Shown piece by piece: positions 6,721 through 13,161 of a stretch of DNA of 23,297 nt. Location: contig NZ_JOHY01000080.1 in assembly GCF_000721495.1 (NCBI RefSeq), positions 1-23,297 on the forward strand, given 5' to 3'. This stretch comes from Streptomyces sp. NRRL F-5123 (lineage in GTDB: Bacteria > Actinomycetota > Actinomycetes > Streptomycetales > Streptomycetaceae). A program made the translations under genes and the position numbers. Position 1 is the stretch's first letter; every line of letters begins with the position of its first letter. Under the pieces are notes generated by a model, which was not told the origin of the DNA, ran no database searches, and saw nothing but the letters and a program-made list of their open reading frames with translations.

Positions 6721-7622
6721 AACAGCTCCAGGGCGGTGCGCACGACCACGTCGGGCCGCTCCTCGTGGACGAAGTGCCCGCAGTCCGGCACGACCTCGAT
6801 CCGCAGGTCGTCGGCCCGCCCGCCGGGGTGGGTCAGCACGCTCGGCGGCAGCGCGAAGTCCCGGTCACCGGAGAGGATCACCGTCGGTGTGGACAGGTGC
6901 AGCCCGCGGTACGTGCCGCGCACCAGTCCCGGGATGTCGCGCACCGCGTACTGCCGGAACATCGCCTCGGCCGCCCGCGCCCGGTCCGGCTCCGCGCTGG
7001 AGCGGACGAACTCCTCGGTCGCCGCGGGCTCCCGGGCGTCCCGGTCGGCGAGGCCCTTGCGCAGCAGGTAGCGGGTGAAGGCGGGGAGGCGGCGCAGCAC
7101 GGTGCGGCCGCAGAAGGGCAGCTCCAGCGGCGTGGTGTACCAGTAGCGCCACGCCTGCGGCAGCATCCGGCGGTGCAGCGGCCAGGGGTGGACGATGTTC
7201 AGGGCCAGGAAGTGGCTGAAGCGCCCGGGCGCGGTCAGGCACGCCATGAATCCCGTCCACGCCCCGAACTCGTGGGCGATCAGCCGGGCCCGCGGCACCC
7301 CGAGGGCGTCCATCACGGCCAGCACGTCGGCGACCCGGGTGGCGGTGTCGTAGCCGCGGGCCGGGGCGTCGGACCAGCCGAAGCCGCGCAGGTCCAGGCA
7401 GATCAGCCGGTGGTGCGCGGCGAGCGGCGGGATGATCCGCCGCCAGCCGTACCAGTGCTGCGGGAAGCCGTGCAGCAGCACGACGGGCTCCCCCGCGCCG
7501 GCCTCCGCCACGTGCAGGCGTACGCCGCCGGCCTCGACGAGGCGGTGCCGGACGCCGGGCACCTCGGGCATGTCCGGCAGGCCCGGCCACGCGGTGCCCG
7601 CCGCGGAAACGTCGCTGGTCAT
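6708..7622 (-). CDS. Alpha/beta hydrolase, epoxide hydrolase-like, with Glu at the nucleophile site
   Basis: A 304-residue cytoplasmic alpha/beta hydrolase of the epoxide hydrolase/haloalkane dehalogenase-like group. HGFPQHW (51-57) forms the oxyanion loop, GFGWSD (80-85) is typical, and a cap lies at about 145-225. The acid is in GDRDFALP (D255) and the catalytic His is in DCGHFVHEE (H283). The nucleophile elbow reads LIAHEFGAW, putting Glu118 where relatives usually have Asp in GHDWG; its codon GAG is one base from GAC. The enzyme may be altered in mechanism or be a non-hydrolytic relative. ATG at 7622 has GAGGAG 5 nt upstream. It lies 96 bp downstream of the second ECF sigma gene on the same strand, so it may belong to that sigma operon or regulon. 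Confidence 0.88.
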   Translation of the reverse strand: MTSDVSAAGTAWPGLPDMPEVPGVRHRLVEAGGVRLHVAEAGAGEPVVLLHGFPQHWYGWRRIIPPLAAHHRLICLDLRGFGWSDAPARGYDTATRVADVLAVMDALGVPRARLIAHEFGAWTGFMACLTAPGRFSHFLALNIVHPWPLHRRMLPQAWRYWYTTPLELPFCGRTVLRRLPAFTRYLLRKGLADRDAREPAATEEFVRSSAEPDRARAAEAMFRQYAVRDIPGLVRGTYRGLHLSTPTVILSGDRDFALPPSVLTHPGGRADDLRIEVVPDCGHFVHEERPDVVVRTALELFARG

Positions 7623-7718
7623 CTCGACTCCTCGGTCACGAGGGCCACCGCCGGTCCGGTACGGCCCTCTCTCCTGCCCCGTCAGGAGGAGCCGGAGCCC
7701 CGGAACGTTCCCCCGAGT

Positions 7719-8243
7719 TCAGTGCCAGGCGCGGCGGAAGGAGGCGCGGGCCCGGAAGAGCCGGGAGCGGACGGTGCCGACGGGCAGCCCCAGCGCGCGG
7801 GAGACCTCCTGCTCGTCCAGGCCCTCGATGTGGCGCAGCGTCAGGACGGCACGGTGCTCGGGCGACAGGCGGTGCAGCACGTCCGCGATGTCGGTGGCCA
7901 GTTCGGCGTCGGTTCCGGAGGGGAGGTCCTCGGTCCCGGTCCCGGCGGCGGTCCGTGCGCGCTGCCCGGCGGTCCGTACGGCCTCCCGGACGGCGATGGC
8001 GCGGACCCAGCCGAACAGCGCCGCGGGCGTCCGGAGCTGCCGGATGTTGCGGAAGACCGCCAGCAGCGCCTCCTGGGTGGCGTCCGCGCCGTCCTGGAGG
8101 GCGACCGCGCCGCAGATCCGGCCGACGTAGGGGGCGAGCATCCCGAGCAGCTCGTCCATCGCGAGCGCGTCGCCCCGCTGGGCGCCGTGCACGAGCCGGG
8201 CCAGCTCCGCCGGCTCGGCCGGCACGCGGTGCCCCTCCGCCAC
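7719..8243 (-). CDS. ECF-type RNA polymerase sigma factor (paralogue 2)
   Basis: A 174-residue ECF sigma factor. Region 2 is at about 17-95 (DATQEALLAVFRNIRQL, then FGWVRAIAVREAVR). Region 4 is at about 122-174, with helix-turn-helix GLPVGTVRSRLFRAR. The GTG at 8243 follows GGAGG at 9 nt. It is about 61 percent identical by eye to the sigma factor at 5617-6183, but lies on the opposite strand and is followed by a hydrolase rather than a START-like protein. No anti-sigma gene lies beside it, although a RsbW-like ATPase is the next gene upstream (8564-9076), separated by a hairpin. That neighbour could be a regulator of either sigma factor, but RsbW-type kinases classically act on sigma-B-type factors, so the link is weak. 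Confidence 0.9.
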   Translation of the reverse strand: MAEGHRVPAEPAELARLVHGAQRGDALAMDELLGMLAPYVGRICGAVALQDGADATQEALLAVFRNIRQLRTPAALFGWVRAIAVREAVRTAGQRARTAAGTGTEDLPSGTDAELATDIADVLHRLSPEHRAVLTLRHIEGLDEQEVSRALGLPVGTVRSRLFRARASFRRAWH

Positions 8244-8506
8244 CCGTCACCACCTCCCCCGGTTCCCGTTCCCACTCCCTACGGAATATTGGAAGACGGG
8301 AGGGCGAATTTTCCGCTGTTTGCAAGGTGGGTGGCGCACATCACCCCCAAAATGAGCGGCAATCTGTCCCATTTGGGCGATATGCCACGTAAAGGTGCTT
8401 GCTCAGCCCGCGGTCCGCGTGCGAGAGTCGGTCCAACGGCCGATCGACCCGAGCCCGGCCGTTCCACAAGCGCCGTGGACCACACCCCCCTGCTCCGCGG
8501 CGGTCA
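8244..8506. promoter_or_regulatory. AT-richer promoter region upstream of sigma paralogue 2
   Basis: No gene is seen in this gap. It is clearly less GC-rich than its surroundings at 8281-8400, as expected for a promoter region. It contains GGGTG-N8-CACCC (8329-8346) and the short palindrome CCCATTTGGG (8368-8377). TTTTCCGC (8309-8316) is the complement of GCGGAAAA, which also occurs about 80 bp upstream of the first sigma gene (5530-5537). No confident -35/-10 pair was assigned. Confidence 0.4.
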
Positions 8507-8555
8507 TGAAGAGGCCCTTCCTGCTGTCGTTACCCCGACGCGAAGGGCCTCTTCA
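8507..8555. terminator. Long hairpin between the ATPase and sigma genes
   Basis: Perfect 14-bp arms TGAAGAGGCCCTTC (8507-8520) / GAAGGGCCTCTTCA (8542-8555) enclose a 21-nt loop that itself can pair GTCG with CGAC. It starts 8 bp after the stop of the leftward ATPase gene and most likely ends that transcript, although no T tract follows. Confidence 0.7.
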
Positions 8556-8563
8556 CGTTGGGT

Positions 8564-9076
8564 TCACGCGCGGTCCTGCACCCGCAGTTCGAACCAGGTG
8601 GTCTTGCCGCGCGGCTGGAGGTCGACACCCCAGCGGTCGGACAGGTGGTCGACCAGGAAGAGGCCGCGCCCGCTGATGTCCAGATCCCGCACCGGGAGCA
8701 GGCAGGGCAGCGCCCGCGAGGGGTCGCGCACCTCGACGCGGATCCAGCCGCGCCGCCGCCGTAAGCGGATCCCGAAACTGCGCGCCCCGGTGTGCCGCAC
8801 CGCGTTGCCGACCAGCTCGGAGACCAGCAGCTCGACCGTCTCGCCGTACGCCGCCAGGCCCCATCCGCACAGCACGTCCAGCGCCATCCGGCGTGCGGTG
8901 GACGCCGACTCGGGCCGCGAGGTCAGATGGACCTCGGCCAGCGAGGGGTCGGCCGGCAGTACCGGCGCGCCGGCCTCCTCCGCCCTCTCGGCCCCGCCCG
9001 CGAGTACGGGTAAGGGGCCCGCCGCGGGACCGGACTCCACCCGCTGCGGCCGCTCGGATCCACCCCTGCCCGCCAT
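8564..9076 (-). CDS. RsbW/SpoIIAB-like ATP-binding regulatory protein with a TTA codon
   Basis: A GHKL-fold ATPase of the small serine-kinase/anti-sigma type, abundant in Streptomyces. From the ATG at 9076 it has 170 residues. SELVGNAVRH (86-95) is the N box with the Mg-binding Asn, VEVRDPS (114-120) is the G1 region, and GRGLFLVDHLSDRWG (136-150) is the G2 region. Such proteins phosphorylate anti-sigma antagonists or bind sigma factors. The start is uncertain: the ATG at 9181 would give 205 residues and has GGGGAA upstream, but codons between the two are less GC-biased. Leu105 is encoded by TTA (8762-8764), one of only two TTA codons found in genes of this window. That makes translation probably dependent on the developmental tRNA bldA. 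No adjacent partner gene is seen. Confidence 0.85.
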   Translation of the reverse strand: MAGRGGSERPQRVESGPAAGPLPVLAGGAERAEEAGAPVLPADPSLAEVHLTSRPESASTARRMALDVLCGWGLAAYGETVELLVSELVGNAVRHTGARSFGIRLRRRRGWIRVEVRDPSRALPCLLPVRDLDISGRGLFLVDHLSDRWGVDLQPRGKTTWFELRVQDRA

Positions 9077-9260
9077 GCCTTCATGATGGCCGCCCGGATG
9101 CCCCCGCGAGTGCCATCCCGGCGAATTACCCGGGAGGAACGCGGCGTTCCGCCCGTGTGTTTCGGCATATTCCACCGGCATGAATTCCCCGGAATCACGC
9201 CATTCGACCTGCGGCGTTGCCGAATGCAACCTTCCCGGTGATCGGTGGCGGCGCAAAAAC

Positions 9261-9290
9261 CCTTAAGGTTGGCATAAGCCTGCCTTAAGG
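9261..9290. promoter_or_regulatory. Paired CCTTAAGG palindromes upstream of the ATPase gene
   Basis: CCTTAAGG occurs at 9261-9268 and 9283-9290, 22 bp apart (about two helical turns). The whole stretch is an imperfect inverted repeat with half-sites TTAAGG and GGC / GCC and CCTTAA. It lies 185 bp upstream of the chosen ATPase start, in an AT-rich spot. It vaguely recalls actinobacterial iron boxes, but the match is poor. Confidence 0.4.
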
Positions 9291-9328
9291 AAAGGCCGCC
9301 ACCGGCGGGCTACCGATGTTCGAGTGAG

Positions 9329-9345
9329 TGTACGAGAATCGTACA
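9329..9345. promoter_or_regulatory. Operator-like palindrome TGTACGA-N3-TCGTACA
   Basis: Perfect 7-bp arms around GAA, followed at once by a second short palindrome ACCCGG-A-CCGGGT (9347-9359). The pair sits 7-21 bp beyond the stop of the enoyl-CoA hydratase gene and about 250 bp upstream of the ATPase start. The form suits a TetR-like or other dimeric regulator. The second palindrome may instead form a small hairpin ending the hydratase transcript. Confidence 0.4.
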
Positions 9346-9365
9346 GACCCGGACCGGGTAACGCC

Positions 9366-10133
9366 TCAGCGGAATTGTGCTTTCCCCGGCCCCTGCTCGA
9401 CGAAGCTGCGCATCCCGGTCTCCCGGTCCCGGGTCGCGAACAGGCCCGTGAAGAGCGCGCGTTCCAGTGCCAGGCCGCTGTCGAGGTCGGTCTCCAACCC
9501 CGCGTCCACCGCCTGCTTGGCCGCCCGCAGCGCGAGCGCCGGCCCGCGCGCCAGCCGCGCCGCCCAGGCGTGCGCGGTCCCGTACACCTCGGCGGCCGGC
9601 ACCACCTTGTCGACCAGGCCGATCGCGAGCGCCTCGGCGGCGCCCACCATGCGGCCGGTGAAGATCAGGTCCTTGGCCCGGGAGGGGCCGACGAGCCGGG
9701 CGAGCCGCTGGGTGCCGCCGGCGCCCGGGATGAGGCCCAGCAGGATCTCCGGCTGCCCGAGCCTGGCGTCCTCGGCGGCGATCCGCACGTCCGCGCACAG
9801 CGCCAGCTCGCAGCCGCCGCCGAGCGCGTAGCCGGTCACGGCGGCCACCACCGGCTTGGGGATGCGGGCGACCGCGGTGAAGGCCTCCTGGAGCGGGCCG
9901 GAGCGCAGCGCCATGTCCTCGTAGGACATGTCCTGCATCTCCTTGATGTCGGCGCCCGCCGCGAAGACCTTCTCGCCGCCCCACAGCACCAGCGCCCGCA
10001 CGTCGGACCGCGCGGACGCCTCGCGGGCGATCTCCGCGAGGCGGTCCTGCACGGCGCTGTCGAGCGCGTTCATGGGAGGCCGGGCGAGCGTCACGGTGCC
10101 GACGCCGTCGTCGACTTCGAAGGTCACAGTCAT
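9366..10133 (-). CDS. Enoyl-CoA hydratase (crotonase family)
   Basis: A 255-residue cytoplasmic crotonase that hydrates 2-enoyl-CoA to 3-hydroxyacyl-CoA in fatty acid beta-oxidation (family role; exact substrate unknown). AAGADIKEM (58-66) gives the first oxyanion-hole segment. ALGGGCELALCAD (103-115) supplies the second oxyanion Gly and catalytic Glu109. GQPEILLGLIPGAGGTQRL (126-144) supplies Glu129. Both Glu residues of true hydratases are therefore present, arguing against an isomerase or inactive homologue. The length is normal. No clear ribosome binding site precedes the ATG at 10133. The gene lies 37 bp downstream of an L,D-transpeptidase gene on the same strand and may be read through from it, though no functional link is evident. 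Confidence 0.93.
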   Translation of the reverse strand: MTVTFEVDDGVGTVTLARPPMNALDSAVQDRLAEIAREASARSDVRALVLWGGEKVFAAGADIKEMQDMSYEDMALRSGPLQEAFTAVARIPKPVVAAVTGYALGGGCELALCADVRIAAEDARLGQPEILLGLIPGAGGTQRLARLVGPSRAKDLIFTGRMVGAAEALAIGLVDKVVPAAEVYGTAHAWAARLARGPALALRAAKQAVDAGLETDLDSGLALERALFTGLFATRDRETGMRSFVEQGPGKAQFR

Positions 10134-10170
10134 GACGGCGAGACTACGGCGCCCGCCCGGTCGGGCCGCG

Positions 10171-11409
10171 TCAGGCCTTCCACTGCTCCCACGGCATGTT
10201 CCAGCCGTTCAGGCCGTTGTACCACTGCACGGTCTTGTCCTTGGAGTGCACGACCTCGACGACGTCGCCGATGATCGAGCTGTTGTAGAACCACGCCGCG
10301 GGGGTGTCCGGGTCGTGCGCGCCGCGCACGTCGTGCAGGCCGACGCAGCCGTGGCTGGTGTTGCTGTGCCCGAAGACCGAGTTCGCGGCCCAGTAGTTGC
10401 CGTGGATGAAGGTGCCCGAGGTGGTGAGCCGCATCGCGTGCGGCACGTCCTTGATGTCGTACTCCCCGCCGAAGCCGACCGTGTCGCCGTTCATCCGGGT
10501 GGTGACGTACTTCTCGGAGATCACCATCTTGCCGTTGTACGTGGTGTGCTCGGGCGCCCCGGAGGAGATCGGGACGGTCTTGATCACCTTGTTGTCGCGG
10601 TAGACGGTCATCTTGTGCTTGGCGGCGTCCACGATGCTCACCTGGCGGCGGCCGATGGTGAAGTGCACGGACTTCTGCTGCTTGCCGTAGACCCCGGCGG
10701 CGCCCTCGACGCCCTTGAGGTCCAGGCCCAGCGTGACCTTGGTGCCGGGCGTCCAGTAGTCGGCCGGGCGGATGTAGAGGTCCTGGTTGCCGTACCAGCG
10801 CGAGGCGACCTCGACGGACGGCGACGCGGAGACCGTCACGCCGGCCTCGACGGCCTTCTTGTGCGTGATCGGGTGGCTGAAGTGGAGGTAGACCTCCATG
10901 CCGACGCCGACGGTCGAGCCGTCCTCGGGCGTGAAGTAGCCGACGAAGGTGTCCTTGGGGGTCACCGTGGTGAAGGTCGCGTGCTTGTCGGACTCGCGGC
11001 CCTCGGCGTCCTTGGCGGTCGCGTCGACGGAATACTGCGTCGAGGTGTCCAGATGGCCGGTGGGCGACCAGCCCAGCCCGTCGGCGCTGATCTCGCCGGG
11101 CACCTCGGCACCCTTGTCGTCCTTGACGACGACGGTGGACAGCTTGCCGCCGCTCGCGGAGACCTTCAGCTCGCCGGTGGTGGCGACGCCGTCGGCGCCG
11201 TCCTTCGGGGTGATGGTGACGACCGCGGTCGAGGGCGCGGTGTCCGCCGAACCGCCGGCCGTGGCCGACACGGCCGGTTTGGACGGGCCGGACGCGGAGT
11301 CGTCACCGCCCCCGCCGCCCCCGCACGCGGCCGCCGCGAGCAGCGCGGCTCCCAGCACCAGCGCGGATATCTTCCTTCTGACCCCAGGCGCCACGCCTAT
11401 CGGCTTCAC
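10171..11409 (-). CDS. L,D-transpeptidase lipoprotein (YkuD domain), paralogue 1
   Basis: A 412-residue surface lipoprotein that forms 3-3 cross-links in peptidoglycan. I chose the GTG at 11409 because GGGGAG lies 8 nt upstream and translation then starts directly before the signal sequence (KPIG, then VRRK, a hydrophobic stretch and lipobox-like AAAAC with Cys29). Residues about 60-160 and 165-260 resemble the immunoglobulin-like domains of LdtMt2-type enzymes. The C-terminal YkuD domain has HGNYW and the catalytic SHGCVGL with Cys355. The C-terminal tail, with paired Trp residues, is typical of this group. It is clearly a paralogue of the protein at 11889-13100, on the same strand and separated from it by 479 bp that hold a tiny ORF. 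A sigma-E-like promoter lies upstream. Confidence 0.94.
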   Translation of the reverse strand: MKPIGVAPGVRRKISALVLGAALLAAAACGGGGGGDDSASGPSKPAVSATAGGSADTAPSTAVVTITPKDGADGVATTGELKVSASGGKLSTVVVKDDKGAEVPGEISADGLGWSPTGHLDTSTQYSVDATAKDAEGRESDKHATFTTVTPKDTFVGYFTPEDGSTVGVGMEVYLHFSHPITHKKAVEAGVTVSASPSVEVASRWYGNQDLYIRPADYWTPGTKVTLGLDLKGVEGAAGVYGKQQKSVHFTIGRRQVSIVDAAKHKMTVYRDNKVIKTVPISSGAPEHTTYNGKMVISEKYVTTRMNGDTVGFGGEYDIKDVPHAMRLTTSGTFIHGNYWAANSVFGHSNTSHGCVGLHDVRGAHDPDTPAAWFYNSSIIGDVVEVVHSKDKTVQWYNGLNGWNMPWEQWKA

Positions 11410-11469
11410 GTCCGTCTCTCCCCTTGCCCGCTTCCCGCACCTCAGCCCCGGACCTCCCCGGCTGGCGCA

Positions 11470-11492
11470 AGAAAACCACACCACGGGGGTTC
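11470..11492 (-). promoter_or_regulatory. Candidate sigma-E-type promoter of L,D-transpeptidase 1
   Basis: On the minus strand GAAC (11492-11489), then 16 nt, then TCT (11472-11470). This fits the GAAC-N16-TCT form I recall for the Streptomyces cell-envelope stress factor sigma-E, whose targets include cell-wall enzymes. The predicted transcript start is about 54 nt before the GTG. It is a single short match, so chance is possible. Confidence 0.4.
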
Positions 11493-11572
11493 TGAGCGGC
11501 CCGGGATTGTCACCGTTGCGTCCCAGATCGCCGCGGGTCCTGCCGGGTGCGGGCGGCGGGCGCCGCAGCGCG

Positions 11573-11665
11573 CTACTTGCGTGGGGTACCGGGCCGTGAC
11601 GACGGCCGCGGCTTCGGGTCGGTGCTGCATCCCATCTTCCGGCAGTCCGGGTTGGCGCAGGACAT
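11573..11665 (-). CDS. Small 30-residue Cys-containing protein, unknown function
   Basis: An ORF of 31 codons with an ATG at 11665 preceded by AAGGAG at 8 nt, one of the best ribosome binding sites in the window. The product starts MSCANPDCRKMGCS, giving Cys3, Cys8 and Cys13 spaced C-x4-C-x4-C, followed by a basic Pro/Arg/Ser tail ending in PRK. Third codon positions are mostly G or C. It may be a metal-binding peptide or a leader peptide. It lies between two L,D-transpeptidase genes on the same strand, 163 nt before the next start. I do not recognise the family, and its existence as a protein is inferred from the ribosome binding site and codon bias. Confidence 0.6.
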   Translation of the reverse strand: MSCANPDCRKMGCSTDPKPRPSSRPGTPRK

Positions 11666-11793
11666 CGAACTCACTCCTTGCTGTCGTGCAGGCGTATCCA
11701 CCGCGCGAACCGGGACCGCACACGGGTGCGGTTGCCGGAGGCGGTCGTGAAGACGGACGCACGGGAGAGCGATTCGGTTCCCGTACGGGTGAG

Positions 11794-11836
11794 TTCACAG
11801 CATTGCCGCAACAATTCACAGGCCCTTCACCGGAAT
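11794..11836. promoter_or_regulatory. TTCAC direct repeats resembling a PHO box
   Basis: TTCACAG (11794), TTCACAG (11815) and TTCACCG (11826) are spaced 21 and 11 bp apart in an AT-richer stretch. Streptomyces PhoP boxes are 11-nt direct repeats with a GTTCACC-like core. The first copy also forms the palindrome GTGAGTTCAC (11789-11798). The repeats read on the plus strand while the nearby genes run leftward, which weakens the case. Confidence 0.3.
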
Positions 11837-11888
11837 GCGCGCGCGGGCACATGTCCGGGGGAGGTGACCTGCACAATTGCCCGCGCAC

Positions 11889-13100
11889 TCAGAGTGCCGA
11901 ACCGGCCACCCATTGCCGCCAGTCGAGATTCCAGCCGCCCATTCCGTTGTCCGGCGCGACCGTTCCGTCATGGGAATTCACCACCCGGATCGGGTCGCCG
12001 ACGAGCGAGTGGTCGTAGAACCAGCCCGCCGGGGTGCCGGAGCCGCCGCCCTTGGTGTCGAGCAGCCCGATGCAGCCGTGGCTGACGTTGGTGCGGCCGA
12101 AGACGTCCGGCGCGGACCAGTAGTTGCCGTGCACGAACGTGCCCGACCGGGTGAGCCGCATCGCGTGCGGGACGTCGGGGATGTCGTACTCGCCGCCGAA
12201 ACCGACGGTGCGGCTGTCCATCCGGGTCACCGCGAACTTCTGGGCGATCACCATGACCCCGTTGTACGTGGTGTGCCCGGGTGCCCCGGCGGAGACGTCC
12301 AGGCTGCGCACCACCCGGCCGTCGCGCCGGACGGTCATGGTGTGGGAGGCCGCGTCCACTGTGCTGCGCTGGTCGCGCCCGATCGTGAAGTGCACGTCCT
12401 TGGACTGCGTGCCGTAGACGCCGGGCGCCGCCTCCACGTCCCGCAGCCGCAGGTGCAGCGTGACACGGGAGCCGGGCGCCCAGTACCCGGCGGGGCGCAG
12501 GTCGAGGCGCTGGTCGCCGAACCAGTGGCCGACGACCCGTACGGCGGGCTGCGCGGTGACGGTCACCGCGCGCTCGACCGCGGCCCGGTCGGCGACCGGG
12601 CGGCTGAAGGTCAGCGAGACGATCATGGCGTCGCCGACCGTGCTGCCCTCCTCCGGGCTGAAGAAGCCGATCACGGTGTGCTGCGGCACCAGCGTGGTGA
12701 AGGCGGTGTGCTTGGCGGCCTCCCGGCCCTGCCCGTCCTTGGCGAGCGCGTCCACCGTGTACTGCGTGGCCAGCGCGAGCTTCCCGTCCGGCCGCCAGCT
12801 GCGCCGGTCCGCCGCGAGCCGTCCCGGCACCGGCGTGCCGTCCGCCGCCCGCACCCCGACCTCGGTGAGCGTGCCCTGCGCGACGCGCACCGCGAGCGCG
12901 CCCTGCGCGGCGACGTCCCGTGCCCCGTCCCCGGGCTCGACGCTGATGACCGCCCGCGAAACCCGCGCGCCGGCCCCGCCCGCCGCATCCCCCTTCCCGT
13001 CCGGGCCGCCGCCACCGCCCGCCCCGCAGCCCACGGCGAGCACCGCGCCCAGTAGCACCCCCGCACCCGCGCGCACCGCGCGCCGCACTGCTTCTCTCAC
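11889..13100 (-). CDS. L,D-transpeptidase lipoprotein (YkuD domain), paralogue 2
   Basis: A 403-residue lipoprotein L,D-transpeptidase. The signal sequence ends in lipobox LAVGC with Cys25. A Gly-rich spacer is followed by immunoglobulin-like domains (about 45-245), and the YkuD domain has HGNYW and SHGCIGL with catalytic Cys343. GTG at 13100 is used; a second GTG four codons later is better placed relative to GAGAG and cannot be excluded. The domain order and motifs match the neighbour at 10171-11409, so the pair arose by duplication. It starts 61 bp after the stop of the giant TPR gene on the same strand with no strong terminator between them, so low-level read-through from the CHAT operon is possible. 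Confidence 0.94.
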   Translation of the reverse strand: MREAVRRAVRAGAGVLLGAVLAVGCGAGGGGGPDGKGDAAGGAGARVSRAVISVEPGDGARDVAAQGALAVRVAQGTLTEVGVRAADGTPVPGRLAADRRSWRPDGKLALATQYTVDALAKDGQGREAAKHTAFTTLVPQHTVIGFFSPEEGSTVGDAMIVSLTFSRPVADRAAVERAVTVTAQPAVRVVGHWFGDQRLDLRPAGYWAPGSRVTLHLRLRDVEAAPGVYGTQSKDVHFTIGRDQRSTVDAASHTMTVRRDGRVVRSLDVSAGAPGHTTYNGVMVIAQKFAVTRMDSRTVGFGGEYDIPDVPHAMRLTRSGTFVHGNYWSAPDVFGRTNVSHGCIGLLDTKGGGSGTPAGWFYDHSLVGDPIRVVNSHDGTVAPDNGMGGWNLDWRQWVAGSAL

Positions 13101-13161
13101 GCACCGTCAACGACGCACCGCCGCCGGGGAAACGCCGGGCCACCCGGTCACGGGAACGCCG

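Noticed and set aside
8564..9181. Longer ATPase start at 9181
   Set aside because: Possible, but the added codons are less GC-biased and the extra residues are not part of the ATPase fold; the start at 9076 is preferred with low certainty.
9261..9290. Iron box (DmdR/IdeR site)
   Set aside because: Half-sites and spacing differ from the consensus at many positions, and no iron gene is nearby.
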